Origin: Paractinoplanes brasiliensis
GTDB taxonomy: Bacteria; Actinomycetota; Actinomycetes; Mycobacteriales; Micromonosporaceae
Direction of reading: 5' to 3'
NCBI RefSeq assembly: GCF_004362215.1
Contig: NZ_SNWR01000002.1
Coordinates: 2,418,001-2,482,000 of the forward strand
Length of the DNA stretch: 64,000 nucleotides
The first letter of the stretch is position 1, and the number at the start of each line of letters is the position of its first letter. A program made the translations under genes and the position numbers. A model generated the notes under the pieces. That model searched no databases and was not told the origin of the DNA. It saw nothing but the letters and a program-made list of their open reading frames with translations. Below are positions 51,079 through 59,607 of the stretch, piece by piece.

Positions 51079-51088
51079 GAAACGTTTC
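51079..51088. promoter_or_regulatory. GAAACGTTTC palindrome upstream of GH10
   Basis: A perfect 10-bp palindrome 48 bases upstream of the GH10 GTG start. It is related to the CCGAAACTTTCGG box at 51213 but has CG rather than C at the centre. Confidence 0.6.
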
Positions 51089-51159
51089 ACACCGCTTCTC
51101 GGGGGCGACACCGAGCGTTACACGTCCACAACGACTTCCACCTCATGGTGACGAATATC

Positions 51160-51225
51160 TTGACATGCAGGTTGATCACTTCATAGCTTGGCTTTCACAT
51201 TCCGGAAACACTCCGAAACTTTCGG
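51160..51225 (+). promoter_or_regulatory. Promoter and operator of the xylo-oligosaccharide ABC operon
   Basis: TTGACA (51160-51165) and TAGCTT (51184-51189) are separated by 18 bases. CCGAAACTTTCGG (51213-51225), a perfect palindrome around a central C, lies ~25 bases downstream, a typical place for a repressor. The CGAA-N-TTCG core corresponds to what has been reported for the Streptomyces xylan regulator BxlR. Confidence 0.75.
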
Positions 51226-51242
51226 TACCGAGGGGTGAACCT

Positions 51243-52538
51243 GTGGCACCTAAGAAATTTTTGGCCGTAGCGGCCGCGATGGCGCTGAGCGCCGCGAGCC
51301 TGACTGCCTGTGGCGGCGGGGACGACGAGGGCGGCGACTCCAGCTCCGGCGGCAAGGTCGAGATGTCGTTCTGGCACAACTCCACGACGGGTCCCGGCAA
51401 GGCCTACTGGGAAAAAACGGTGGCGGACTTCCAGACCGCCAACCCGAACGTCACCATCAAGATCCAGTCGATCCAGAACGAGGACCTGGACGGCAAGCTG
51501 CAGACCTCGCTGAACTCGGGTTCCGCGCCCGACATCTTCATGCAGCGCGGCGGCGGCAAGATGGCCGCGATGGTCGAGGCGGGCCAGCTCAAGGACATCA
51601 GCGACCAGGTCAGCGCCGAGACCAAGGCGGCCGTCGGCGACGCCGCGCTGGGCACGGGTGAGGTCGACGGCAAGACCTACGCCGTGCCGGTCTCGATCCT
51701 CCCCGGCGGCTTCTGGTACAGCAAGAACACCTTCCAGAAGGCCGGTGTGACCGCCACGCCGACCACGATGGAGGAGCTCACCGACGTCGCGGCCAAGCTG
51801 AAGGCCAACGGGACGCCGATCGCGCTCGGCGGCAAGGACGCCTGGCCGGCCGCCCACTGGTACTACTTCTTCGCCCTGCGCGCCTGCAGCCAGGCCTCCC
51901 TGGACGCGGCGGCCAAGGACAAGAACTTCAGTGACCCCTGCTGGACCAAGGCCGGCGAGGACCTCAAGGCGTTCGCCGACACCAAGCCCTTCAACGACGG
52001 CTTCCTGACCACCTCGGCCCAGCAGGGCGCGGGCAGCTCGGCCGGCCTGATCGCCAACGGCAAGGCAGGCATGGAGCTGATGGGCGCCTGGGACCCGGGC
52101 GTCATCGCGGGTCTGACCAAGGACAAGAAGCCACTGCCCGACCTCGGGTTCTTCCCGTTCCCGGCGGTCTCCGGCGGCCAGGGCGACCCGGCCGCGATCA
52201 TGGGCGGCGCCGACGGCTTCTCCTGCTCGGCCCAGGCGCCCAAGGAGTGCGCCGACTTCCTCAACTACATCCTCACCAAGCCGGCGCAGGAGGGCTACTA
52301 CAAGGCCTTCAACGCGCTGCCGGTGAGCAAGGAAGCCCAGGGCGCGGTGACCGAGGACTACCTGAAGGCCGTTCTCGACGCCTACAACAAGGCCCCGTAC
52401 GTGTCGCAGTGGCTGGACACGGTCTACGGCCAGAACGTGGGTAACGCCCTCAACATCGGCGTGGTGAACCTGCTCGCCGGCAAGGGCGACGTCGCCGGAA
52501 TCATCAAGTCCGTCAACGACGCGGCCAAGAAGGGCTGA
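51243..52538 (+). CDS. ABC sugar-binding lipoprotein (xylo-oligosaccharide type)
   Basis: A 431-residue extracytoplasmic solute-binding protein. The GTG start at 51243 gives MAPKKFLAVAAAMALSAASL and the lipobox SLTAC, followed by a Gly/Asp/Ser spacer. The family-1 binding fold shows VEMSFWHNSTTGPGKAYWEK, SAPDIFMQRGGGKMAAM and GKAGMELMGAWDPGVI. It heads a three-gene operon (7-base gap to the first permease). The ligand is inferred as xylo- or arabinoxylo-oligosaccharide from the divergent GH10-GH51 genes and the shared box. Confidence 0.92.
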   Translation: MAPKKFLAVAAAMALSAASLTACGGGDDEGGDSSSGGKVEMSFWHNSTTGPGKAYWEKTVADFQTANPNVTIKIQSIQNEDLDGKLQTSLNSGSAPDIFMQRGGGKMAAMVEAGQLKDISDQVSAETKAAVGDAALGTGEVDGKTYAVPVSILPGGFWYSKNTFQKAGVTATPTTMEELTDVAAKLKANGTPIALGGKDAWPAAHWYYFFALRACSQASLDAAAKDKNFSDPCWTKAGEDLKAFADTKPFNDGFLTTSAQQGAGSSAGLIANGKAGMELMGAWDPGVIAGLTKDKKPLPDLGFFPFPAVSGGQGDPAAIMGGADGFSCSAQAPKECADFLNYILTKPAQEGYYKAFNALPVSKEAQGAVTEDYLKAVLDAYNKAPYVSQWLDTVYGQNVGNALNIGVVNLLAGKGDVAGIIKSVNDAAKKG

Positions 52539-52544
52539 TAAAGC

Positions 52545-53534
52545 GTGGCGCTCACTCACGAGGCGCCGGGCGATCGTGTGCGTGACGGGAGCGGCGTTCA
52601 GGCGCCGCCCCCGTTGCGCCCCCGCCGGCGCGGCATCGGCTGGGCCCAGCGGCTCGAGATCGTGGCGCTGTCCGGCCCCGCGATCCTGGTGTTCGTCGGC
52701 TTTGTGATCTTCCCGGTTGTGATGGCCGCGTACTACGGCTTCTACCGGTGGAAAGGTTTCGGGAAGCCGACCAACTTCGTCGGGCTCGACAACTACGTCA
52801 CCATCCTGCAGGACACCGCGTTCCACGAGGCGCTGTGGCACAACGCCGAGATCCTCGTGCTGTCGCTCGTCCTGCAGGGCCCGGTTGCCGTCCTGCTGGC
52901 CCTGCTGCTAAACCGGCGGATGCGCGGGCAGTCCGCGATCCGGATCCTCATCTTCGTCCCGTACGTGATCGCCGAGGTCATCGCCGGCACGGCGTGGGCC
53001 CTGATGCTGCAGACCAACGGCGCGGCCAACGACGTGCTCAGAGGCCTCGGCCTCGACGCGTTCGTCCAGGACTGGCTGGCCAACCCGAAACTGGCCATCT
53101 GGTCGCTGATGTTCATCCTGACCTGGAAGTACGTCGGGTTCGCGGTGATCCTGTTCCTGGCCGGCATGCAGAACATCCCCGACGAGCTGAGCGAGGCGTC
53201 CGCGGTCGACGGCGCGTCCTTCTGGCAGACCCAGCGGCACATCACCCTGCCGCTGCTCATGCCGACGATCCGGATCTGGGCGTTCCTGTCGATCATCGGA
53301 TCGCTGCAGCTGTTCGATCTCGTCTACATCATCTGGGGCCAGTACGTCGCCTCGACCGCCGGCACGTCCACGATGGCGACCTACATGGTCACCGAGGGCC
53401 GCAACGCCGGCAACTACGGCTACGGCAACGCGGTGGCGGTCGTGCTCTTCATCATCTCCATGATCATCGCGTTGGTGTACCAGCGCTTCGTTCTGCGCCG
53501 CGACACCGACGGCGCGCTGACCGGAGGACGCTAG
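52545..53534 (+). CDS. ABC sugar permease, MalF/UgpA-like
   Basis: A 329-residue membrane protein with six predicted segments (ALSGPAILVFVGFVIFPVVM, IEILVL-type region at ~100, VYIIWGQY near 260). The coupling EAA loop is DELSEASAVDGASFWQTQRH. GTG start at 52545. No ABC ATPase gene follows, as usual for actinobacterial CUT1 systems that share one multitask ATPase (MsiK) encoded elsewhere. Confidence 0.93.
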   Translation: MALTHEAPGDRVRDGSGVQAPPPLRPRRRGIGWAQRLEIVALSGPAILVFVGFVIFPVVMAAYYGFYRWKGFGKPTNFVGLDNYVTILQDTAFHEALWHNAEILVLSLVLQGPVAVLLALLLNRRMRGQSAIRILIFVPYVIAEVIAGTAWALMLQTNGAANDVLRGLGLDAFVQDWLANPKLAIWSLMFILTWKYVGFAVILFLAGMQNIPDELSEASAVDGASFWQTQRHITLPLLMPTIRIWAFLSIIGSLQLFDLVYIIWGQYVASTAGTSTMATYMVTEGRNAGNYGYGNAVAVVLFIISMIIALVYQRFVLRRDTDGALTGGR

Positions 53535-53536
53535 CC

Positions 53537-54367
53537 ATGGCCGCGACCAAGAGCTCCGGGCGCAACCTGCTCGTGTACCTCGCCGCGCTGATGCTGATCG
53601 GTCTCATGCTGGGACCGGTCATCTACATCATCCTCGGCGGGTTCCGGACCAACTCGCAGATCACCGTCGACCCGGCCGGCCTGCCCAACCCGTGGGTCGC
53701 CGAGAACTACACCGACATCCTGGCCAGCGAGACCTTCTGGCGTCAGGTCGGCAACTCGACGATCGTCGCGGTCATCACCACCGCCGCCGTGGTCGTGCTG
53801 GGCGTCATGGCCAGTTACGTGCTGGCGCGCTACAAGTTCCGCGGCCGCGGGGCGATGTACGCGCTGTTCGCCGCCGGACTCATGTTCCCGGCCACGGTCG
53901 CCATCACGCCGCTCTACATCCTGATCAAGAACCTGGGCCTGGTGAACACCCTGCCCGGCGTGATCCTGCCGCAGATCGCCTTCGCCCTGCCCATCACGAT
54001 CATCATCCTGGTGCCGTTCCTGCAGGCCATCCCGAAAGAGATCGAGGAGGCCGCCGCGATCGACCGCTGCAGCCGTCTCGGCTTCTTCTGGCGGATGGTG
54101 CTGCCGTTGTCGGTGCCCGGCCTGATCACGGTCGGGATCCTGGCATTCGTCGGCAGCTGGAACAGCTACCTGCTGCCGCTGTTCATCCTCAACGACCAGG
54201 ACACCTTCACGCTGCCGCTGGGTGTGCAGGCCTTCGCGTCGCAGTACTCGGTGGACACGGCGCGGGTGCTGGCCTTCACGTCGTTGTCGATGATCCCCGC
54301 GCTGATCTTCTTCAGCCTCTTCGAACGCCGCATCGTCGGCGGCCTCACGGGCGCCGTCAAGGGCTGA
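53537..54367 (+). CDS. ABC sugar permease, MalG/UgpE-like
   Basis: A 276-residue membrane protein, second permease of the importer. GGAGGACGC precedes its ATG. Segments include LAALMLIGLMLGPVIYIILG and VITTAAVVVLGVMASYVLAR; the EAA loop is EIEEAAAIDRCSRLGFFWRM. Two bases separate it from the first permease. The C-terminus (FERRIVGGLTGAVKG) is typical of the family, so the gene is complete. Confidence 0.93.
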   Translation: MAATKSSGRNLLVYLAALMLIGLMLGPVIYIILGGFRTNSQITVDPAGLPNPWVAENYTDILASETFWRQVGNSTIVAVITTAAVVVLGVMASYVLARYKFRGRGAMYALFAAGLMFPATVAITPLYILIKNLGLVNTLPGVILPQIAFALPITIIILVPFLQAIPKEIEEAAAIDRCSRLGFFWRMVLPLSVPGLITVGILAFVGSWNSYLLPLFILNDQDTFTLPLGVQAFASQYSVDTARVLAFTSLSMIPALIFFSLFERRIVGGLTGAVKG

Positions 54368-54436
54368 CCCGCCGCACGCCGGCCGGACCGCTAACGGGGC
54401 TGGTCATCGTCCCCCCGATGACCGAGCCGGTCCGGC

Positions 54437-54548
54437 CGGCTGTTGTGTCCCAGCCACCCGTCCCCTCCCCTGCCCGGCTGGTGGGTTCCAGCCACCCCGC
54501 CCCGCCCGGATGTTGTGTTTCGCCACCTGTCCCATCCCCCCGCCCGGC
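54437..54548 (+). repeat. Imperfect 42-bp direct repeat in a C-rich intergenic region
   Basis: CGGCTGTTGTGTCCCAGCCA plus ~22 bases (54437-54478) recurs as CGGATGTTGTGTTTCGCCAC plus ~22 bases (54507-54548), a period of 70 bases, with several mismatches. It lies between the permease gene and a convergent reductase gene. No coding function. Confidence 0.55.
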
Positions 54549-54574
54549 CGCCCGTCCGCGGCCGGATCGCGGTG

Positions 54575-55144
54575 TTATCGGCCGCCGCCCTCGATGCGGT
54601 AGCGGAGATACACGACGCCGTTCGGGAACCGGCGCTCGTCGACAAGCTCCAGGTCCAGCCGCAGCCCGCTCGGCAGCCCCGGTTTTCCCCCGCCCAGCAC
54701 CACGGGCAGAACAACCAGCCGGCACTCGTCGACCAGCCCGGCACGGAAGGCCTGCGCCGCAAGCTCAGCGCCCCCAACGGTGAGATCGCTGCCGGTTGTG
54801 GCCTTGAGTTCCCGCACCGTCGCAGGGTCGAACTGCCGCTCGATCCGGGTATCAGCCGTGGACACCACGTCGAGAGTCGTGGAGTACACGATCTTGCTCG
54901 CCTTCTGCCACGTGCTCGCGAACTCGGCCGTCAGATCGGACCGGGCGGCCAAGCCTGCGTCGGTCTCCCACACGGCCATCGCCTCGTAGAGGCGCCGCCC
55001 GTAGAGAAACGTCCCCACCGGCCGCAGCAACTCGGTGTGGAACGCGAAGACCTCATCCCCCAGCGGGAACCAGCTGATGTCGCCCTGCTCGTCCTCGATG
55101 TACCCGTCAAGCGACACGTTCGTCACGTAACTGAGCTTGCCCAC
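54575..55144 (-). CDS. Dihydrofolate reductase-like (RibD C-terminal) family protein
   Basis: A 189-residue protein of the DHFR/RibD-C superfamily. GTG start at 55144 with GGAGGGATGG upstream gives MGKLSYVTNVSLDGYIEDEQ, the family opening. GTFLYGRRLYEAMAVWETDA and TVGGAELAAQAFRAGLVDEC (NADPH-binding region) follow. Despite the name these YyaP/YwjB-type proteins rarely reduce folate; the substrate is unknown. Single gene, convergent with the importer operon. Confidence 0.87.
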   Translation of the reverse strand: MGKLSYVTNVSLDGYIEDEQGDISWFPLGDEVFAFHTELLRPVGTFLYGRRLYEAMAVWETDAGLAARSDLTAEFASTWQKASKIVYSTTLDVVSTADTRIERQFDPATVRELKATTGSDLTVGGAELAAQAFRAGLVDECRLVVLPVVLGGGKPGLPSGLRLDLELVDERRFPNGVVYLRYRIEGGGR

Positions 55145-55505
55145 GCTTCCATCCCTCCATGGTCGTCCGCCCTCATCGGCTCTACGAACACCCCACACCA
55201 GATCCGACACCGCGGAGGGAACTCGTCGCGGCCTCCCCCTCAGCTCAGCAGCGCATGCCTCCCCGGAGCCGTGACGCCGGGCTTCGGGCGGGGCTGCGTC
55301 GGGCGCAACCATCCGCCACGGCCGGAGCCCGCGCTACGCAGCGCGACCACTGACCAGGTCGCGAGGCGCCCCCGGTTCGGCGCTGGTGCGGTTGTGGGAG
55401 GTGACGAGGCGTACGGAGAAAGGGGTTGTATCTGGCCCGATCCGATGGGACGGCGAAGGGCGCGACAGCCGCAGCTGCCGCGCCCTTTTGACCGCTGTTT
55501 CGACG
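55145..55505. other. Intergenic region with hairpin
   Basis: 361 bases without a convincing gene. AAGGGCGCG (55456-55464) pairs with CGCGCCCTT (55479-55487) in a 9-bp stem followed by TTT on the plus strand; it may end GH11 transcription from the minus strand or read-through from the left. Confidence 0.5.
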
Positions 55506-56534
55506 TCAGCCTGAGCAGGAGACCGACGGCCAGGTGGTGCCGCCGCCGTTTCTCATGATGGTTACGCCGAAGTTGTTGCCGGAACCGTTCGGCCTGGCGA
55601 CCATCTGGTACTGCGACGGCCACGAGGCGCTGGTGTTCCAGGTCGACCCGACGGTCTGCGGCGCGACCATGTTCATCGTGACGGTCCAGTTGCTCGAGCC
55701 GCTGACGCTCACGTTGAGGTTGTAGCGGTCCGACCAGCTCTCGCCGGCCGACAGCGTCGCCGTGCAGCCACCGCCGCCGGGCGGGTTGGTCGGGTTGGTC
55801 GTCGGGCCCGTAGTCGGGTTGCCGCCGCCGCTACCCTCGCTGACCGTGATGTTCGACTGGACCGTGCTCTGGTAGCCCTCGGTCGCCATGATCTGGTAGT
55901 CATGCGAGCCGAGCTGCAGACCCGACCTGGTCCAGGCGTCGAAGTGGTTGCCGACGGTGATGGTGCCGCCGGTCCGCTTCTGCTGCCGGACGCTCCAGTA
56001 CTGGTAGAACGTCCGCGTGCCCTCGATCGAGGGCTGGTTGACCCGCTGGGTGCGGTACACGTCGTACGTGCCGCCGTCGGTGGTCACCGAACCCAGCCTG
56101 GAGGCCTGGCTGGCCGGGTTGTAGTTGCCGTAGTTCTCCACCACGTAGTACTCGACCAGCGGGTTCCTGGTCCAGCCGTAGAGAGCGAGGTAACCGTTGC
56201 CCTGGGTGCTCCAGGTTCCGGAGTAGTTCACCACGCGACGGGCGCCGGGGTTCCAGCCCTTGCCACCGACCCAGTTGTTGGTGCCGCTCTGGATGTTGAC
56301 GGAGTAGTTGCCACCCTGACCCAAGGTCATGGTGACGTTGCCGTTGTCCTTCCAGTACGAGAAGAAATAGCCGTTGTGGTAGCCGGTCTCGTTGTTGGTG
56401 AGCGTCCGGTTGGCCTCGGCGTTGGCGTCGGTGACAGCCACCGTGCCGACGACCGCGATCGCAGCGGCACACGCGGCCCCGAATGCTGCTCTGATGCCGC
56501 GTCTGCGGCGGCTCGGACGAACTTCTTGTTCCAT
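55506..56534 (-). CDS. Secreted GH11 endo-beta-1,4-xylanase with C-terminal CBM2-like module
   Basis: A 342-residue secreted xylanase. The signal peptide starts with a basic stretch (PSRRRRGIRAAFGAACAAAI) and ends near TDANA. The GH11 jelly roll (about 42-235) has the nucleophile Glu128 in PLVEYYVVE and the acid/base Glu219 in MATEGYQS. A Gly/Asn/Thr/Pro linker leads to a compact CBM2-like domain (CTATLSAGESWSDRYNLNVS) with two Trp. GH11 enzymes cut unsubstituted xylan. Start 56534 follows GCAGGAGGAAG. The promoter region holds GAAACTTTC-type boxes. Confidence 0.93.
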   Translation of the reverse strand: MEQEVRPSRRRRGIRAAFGAACAAAIAVVGTVAVTDANAEANRTLTNNETGYHNGYFFSYWKDNGNVTMTLGQGGNYSVNIQSGTNNWVGGKGWNPGARRVVNYSGTWSTQGNGYLALYGWTRNPLVEYYVVENYGNYNPASQASRLGSVTTDGGTYDVYRTQRVNQPSIEGTRTFYQYWSVRQQKRTGGTITVGNHFDAWTRSGLQLGSHDYQIMATEGYQSTVQSNITVSEGSGGGNPTTGPTTNPTNPPGGGGCTATLSAGESWSDRYNLNVSVSGSSNWTVTMNMVAPQTVGSTWNTSASWPSQYQMVARPNGSGNNFGVTIMRNGGGTTWPSVSCSG

Positions 56535-56746
56535 GAGGACTTCCTCCTGCGGAGGCCGGGCAGTGTCGCATCACGACCGCCGGAGCTGGGCGTGGCCGGT
56601 GGCGACCACAACTCGCGCCGGGTGATGCACTGCGATTTGGGGATCAGCCGGCCGCGGGGGTCAGCGGCCGGTAAACGGGGCAGACGGGTGTTTCGTTCCG
56701 TCCATAGCCGACTCTGATGGAGACTCGTCGCGGTGTCAACAAGTTA

Positions 56747-56868
56747 CGAGAACTTTCGTAAGTTTCGGCATAACAACTTAAGGCTCTGTTCAGCCGGGCC
56801 ACCTCGGCGCATGATCACTGAGGGAACCCGGTTAGGAAACTTGGGAACAGTACGACCGGAAGTTTCGG
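56747..56868. promoter_or_regulatory. CGAAACTTTCGG-like boxes between GH11 and ThuA operon
   Basis: CGAGAACTTTCG (56747-56758) and CGTAAGTTTCGG (56757-56768) overlap by two bases. CCGGAAGTTTCGG (56856-56868) lies 40 bases before the ThuA-domain gene and is two bases from the box at 51213. The whole region 56535-56908 holds no gene. Confidence 0.65.
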
Positions 56869-56908
56869 TAACCGGGAGTGAAGGCTGTCGATCTGGTGGA
56901 GGTGGGAC

Positions 56909-57613
56909 ATGCCTGACGCCCTGGTGGTCCGCGGAGGCTGGGAAGGACACCGGCCGGTCGAGGCCACGGAACTGTTCGTGCCCTTTCTGAAGAGCCACGA
57001 TTTCGACGTACGGATCAGCGGGACGCCGGCCGTCTACGGTGACGCAGCGCTCATGGCCGGAGTCGACCTCATCGTGCAGTGCGTGACCATGTCGTCGATC
57101 GAGCCGGAAGCGCTCGCCGGACTGCGGTCAGCGGTGGCCGCCGGAACCGGGTTCACCGGCTGGCACGGCGGCATCGCCGACTCGTTCCGCGCCTCGTCGG
57201 ACTACCTGCAGCTGGTCGGGGGCCAGTTCGCCACCCACCCGAGCAAGGAGCCCGGCCGGCTGTGCGGGGACGAGACCGACAACTTCCTGCCGTACGCGGT
57301 GAACTTCACCCCGCTGGGCCGGGAGCATCCCGTCACGGCCGGCCTCGACGACTTCGAGCTGACCACCGAGCAGTACTGGGTGCTGCACGACGACCTCATC
57401 GACGTCCTGGCCACCACCACCCACCCCGTACGGCCGTGGCATCCGTGGCAGCGGCCGATCACCTCCCCCGCCATCTGGGCCAGGCAGTGGGGCGAGGGCC
57501 GGATCGTCGTCTCCACCCCCGGCCACAGCCTCGACGTCCTGCAGCACCCCACCGTCCGTACGGTGATCGAAAGGAGCATGTTGTGGGCCACCCGCACCGC
57601 ATCGGAGTCGTAG
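56909..57613 (+). CDS. ThuA-domain protein
   Basis: A 234-residue protein with the ThuA glutamine-amidotransferase-like fold: ALVVRGGWEGHRPVEATELF at the start, GTGFTGWHGGIADSFR and YPYAVN-type loops, and GEGRIVVSTPGHSLDVL near the end. ThuA was linked to trehalose/disaccharide use in rhizobia and pairs with Gfo/Idh/MocA enzymes that oxidise sugars. Here the next gene is just such an oxidoreductase and overlaps its end by 31 bases. A xylan-type operator upstream suggests a role in handling an imported plant sugar. Confidence 0.85.
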   Translation: MPDALVVRGGWEGHRPVEATELFVPFLKSHDFDVRISGTPAVYGDAALMAGVDLIVQCVTMSSIEPEALAGLRSAVAAGTGFTGWHGGIADSFRASSDYLQLVGGQFATHPSKEPGRLCGDETDNFLPYAVNFTPLGREHPVTAGLDDFELTTEQYWVLHDDLIDVLATTTHPVRPWHPWQRPITSPAIWARQWGEGRIVVSTPGHSLDVLQHPTVRTVIERSMLWATRTASES

Positions 57614-58674
57614 GAGCCGGCTGGATCTCCGGCGCGTACCTGGAGACGCTGCGTGACCATCCCGGTGTCACGCTGGCGGCGGTGGCGGATCTCGATGCCT
57701 CGCGGGCCGCGTCGTTCGCCGCCGGGGTGGCCGGTTGCCGCGCCCTGCCGCTCGAGGAACTGCTGAGCGACCCCTCGATCGAGACGGTCCTCAATCTCAC
57801 CGTCCCCGCCGCGCACGCCGCGATCGCCCAGGCCACCATCGAGAACAACAAGCACCTGTACGGGGAGAAGCCGCTGGCCGCCGACCTGACCGCGGCCCGT
57901 TCCGTGGTCGAGAAGGCCGCCGCCGCCGGGCTGACCGTCGGGTGCGCCCCGGACACCGTACTGGGAACCGGCGTGCAGACCGCCCGCGCCACGATCGACG
58001 CCGGGCTCATCGGCCGCCCGATCTCCGCGGTGGCCGTGATGGCGACCCCCGGTCACGAGCGCTGGCACCACAACCCCGATTTCTACTACCAGCCCGGCGG
58101 CGGCCCGTTGCTCGACATGGGTCCCTACTACGTGACCGCCCTCGTCCACCTGCTCGGCCCGGTCACCGCCGTCACGGGCGCCTCCTCCCGCCGGCGCACA
58201 ACCCGCGTCATCGGCATCGGCGCGCGAACCGGCGAACAGATCCCCGTGCTGGTCGACACGCACGTCACCGGGGTCCTGCACCACGCCGGCGGCGCCCTGT
58301 CCACGATCACGACAAGCTTCGACGCCGTACGCACCACGGCCGCCCCCATCGAGGTGCACGGCGAGACGGGCAGCCTGTCCGTCCCCGACCCCAACGTCTT
58401 CAGCGGAGACGTGGGCCTCTTCCCGCTCGGCGGCACCGAGTGGCAGACGGTGCCGCCGTCCGCCGGCTACGTCGACGCCGGCCGCGGCATCGGCCTGCTC
58501 GACATGCTCACGGCCCCGACCCCCCGAGCCGGCGGCGCTGTGGCCCTGCACGTCCTCGACATCATGACGTCTCTGCTTCGCGCCGCCGACGAGGGCCATC
58601 GCATCGACCTGACCACGACAGTGGAACGCCCCACCCCCGTCCCCCTGACAGAAGCCGCAACCTGGCGCTCATAG
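57583..58674 (+). CDS. Gfo/Idh/MocA-family sugar oxidoreductase
   Basis: A 363-residue NAD(P)-dependent dehydrogenase. The GTG at 57583 with AAAGGAG upstream gives VGHPHRIGVVGAGWISGAYL (Rossmann GxGxxG). The EKPL motif (YGEKPLAADL) holds the conserved Lys, and GGGPLLDMGPYYVTALVHLL is the second signature. It is translationally coupled to ThuA. Inferred substrate: a pentose, hexose or disaccharide from wall breakdown, with ThuA as partner. Confidence 0.92.
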   Translation: MGHPHRIGVVGAGWISGAYLETLRDHPGVTLAAVADLDASRAASFAAGVAGCRALPLEELLSDPSIETVLNLTVPAAHAAIAQATIENNKHLYGEKPLAADLTAARSVVEKAAAAGLTVGCAPDTVLGTGVQTARATIDAGLIGRPISAVAVMATPGHERWHHNPDFYYQPGGGPLLDMGPYYVTALVHLLGPVTAVTGASSRRRTTRVIGIGARTGEQIPVLVDTHVTGVLHHAGGALSTITTSFDAVRTTAAPIEVHGETGSLSVPDPNVFSGDVGLFPLGGTEWQTVPPSAGYVDAGRGIGLLDMLTAPTPRAGGAVALHVLDIMTSLLRAADEGHRIDLTTTVERPTPVPLTEAATWRS

Positions 58675-58769
58675 GTGCGCGAAAGAATGCCTCTTCGACG
58701 AAGATTGATCCGGTTCACGGTTTCCGTACCACCCGGTGCCATGATGGGCTGGGAAGAAGGTGACGGCCG

Positions 58770-59111
58770 ATGGCAGTCTTCGAGGTCAAGACCCGCACAG
58801 AGCCGGATCGGATCACCGTCGCGTGCGCCGGCGACTGCGACCTGGACGCCCGTGATCAGCTCACCGCGGTTCTGCTGGACGCGGTGAGCGGCGCGACCAC
58901 GGTGTTCGTCGACTTGTCCGCGGTCGATTTCCTTGACTCCAGCGGTGTGCACGCCCTCGTCACCGCCCACCGCGCGGCGCAGGCGCGAGGCGGGCACCTG
59001 TACGCGGTCAACGCCGCCGGCTCGACCGCCGTCATCCTGGAACTGACCGGGCTGGACGTGTTGCTGCGCGCCCCGGTCACGCATCCGCCTCGCGAGCGTC
59101 CCCATGCCTGA
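58770..59111 (+). CDS. STAS-domain anti-anti-sigma factor
   Basis: A 113-residue STAS protein. VFVDLSAVDFLDSSGVHALV contains the phosphorylatable Ser of SpoIIAA/RsbV proteins (DSSG). It is followed, with an 8-base overlap, by an RsbW-like kinase gene, its probable partner: the kinase phosphorylates the Ser, and dephosphorylation by a PP2C phosphatase restores binding. First gene of the partner-switching array. Confidence 0.9.
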   Translation: MAVFEVKTRTEPDRITVACAGDCDLDARDQLTAVLLDAVSGATTVFVDLSAVDFLDSSGVHALVTAHRAAQARGGHLYAVNAAGSTAVILELTGLDVLLRAPVTHPPRERPHA

Positions 59112-59490
59112 ATCACCAGTGGGCCCCGACGGCATGTACTACGCCGAGCAAGGCGACCTGCGCGCGGTCCGTGCCTTCGTCGCCGCCCGAGCTGAGAAAT
59201 TGGGCTTGCCGGCCGCCCGTATCGAACTGCTGCTGCTCGCGGTCAGCGAACTGACCACCAACACCTTGATGCACACCGACAGCGGCGGGCACATCCGCGT
59301 ATGGGCCGAGAACACCCAATTGATCTGCGATGTACTCGACACCGGTGGCCCGCGGACATTCGGCCGCGCGATGCCGCCGGCCCGCTCCCCCGGGGGCCGG
59401 GGACTCGCCATCGTCGAACGGATCTGCGACTCGGTCCACAGCATCACGCTGCCGGGCGGCACCCTGGTACGGATCTGCCTCAATCTCTAG
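59104..59490 (+). CDS. RsbW-like anti-sigma / serine kinase ATPase
   Basis: A 128-residue GHKL ATPase. The N-box is VSELTTNTLMHTDSGG, the G1 motif CDVLDTGGP and the G2 motif SPGGRGLAIVERICD. This is the minimal ATP-binding domain of RsbW/SpoIIAB-like proteins. It overlaps the STAS gene by 8 bases. Its target sigma factor is not encoded nearby and could be any SigB/SigF-like factor of the genome. Confidence 0.9.
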   Translation: MPESPVGPDGMYYAEQGDLRAVRAFVAARAEKLGLPAARIELLLLAVSELTTNTLMHTDSGGHIRVWAENTQLICDVLDTGGPRTFGRAMPPARSPGGRGLAIVERICDSVHSITLPGGTLVRICLNL

Positions 59491-59607
59491 CCGGAAAGCC
59501 GTGGCACACCGAAATCGCGAGGCGTTCCACGTCCATCGGGTGAAAGTGGCGCTCGAAGGCGAGGCGAGTGTCCGGGTGGGGAATGATGACGGGCCTTGGA
59601 GGAGCTC

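Noticed and set aside
51195..52841. A 548-codon minus-strand open frame
   Set aside because: Antisense to the binding lipoprotein and first permease genes, which have clear family motifs.
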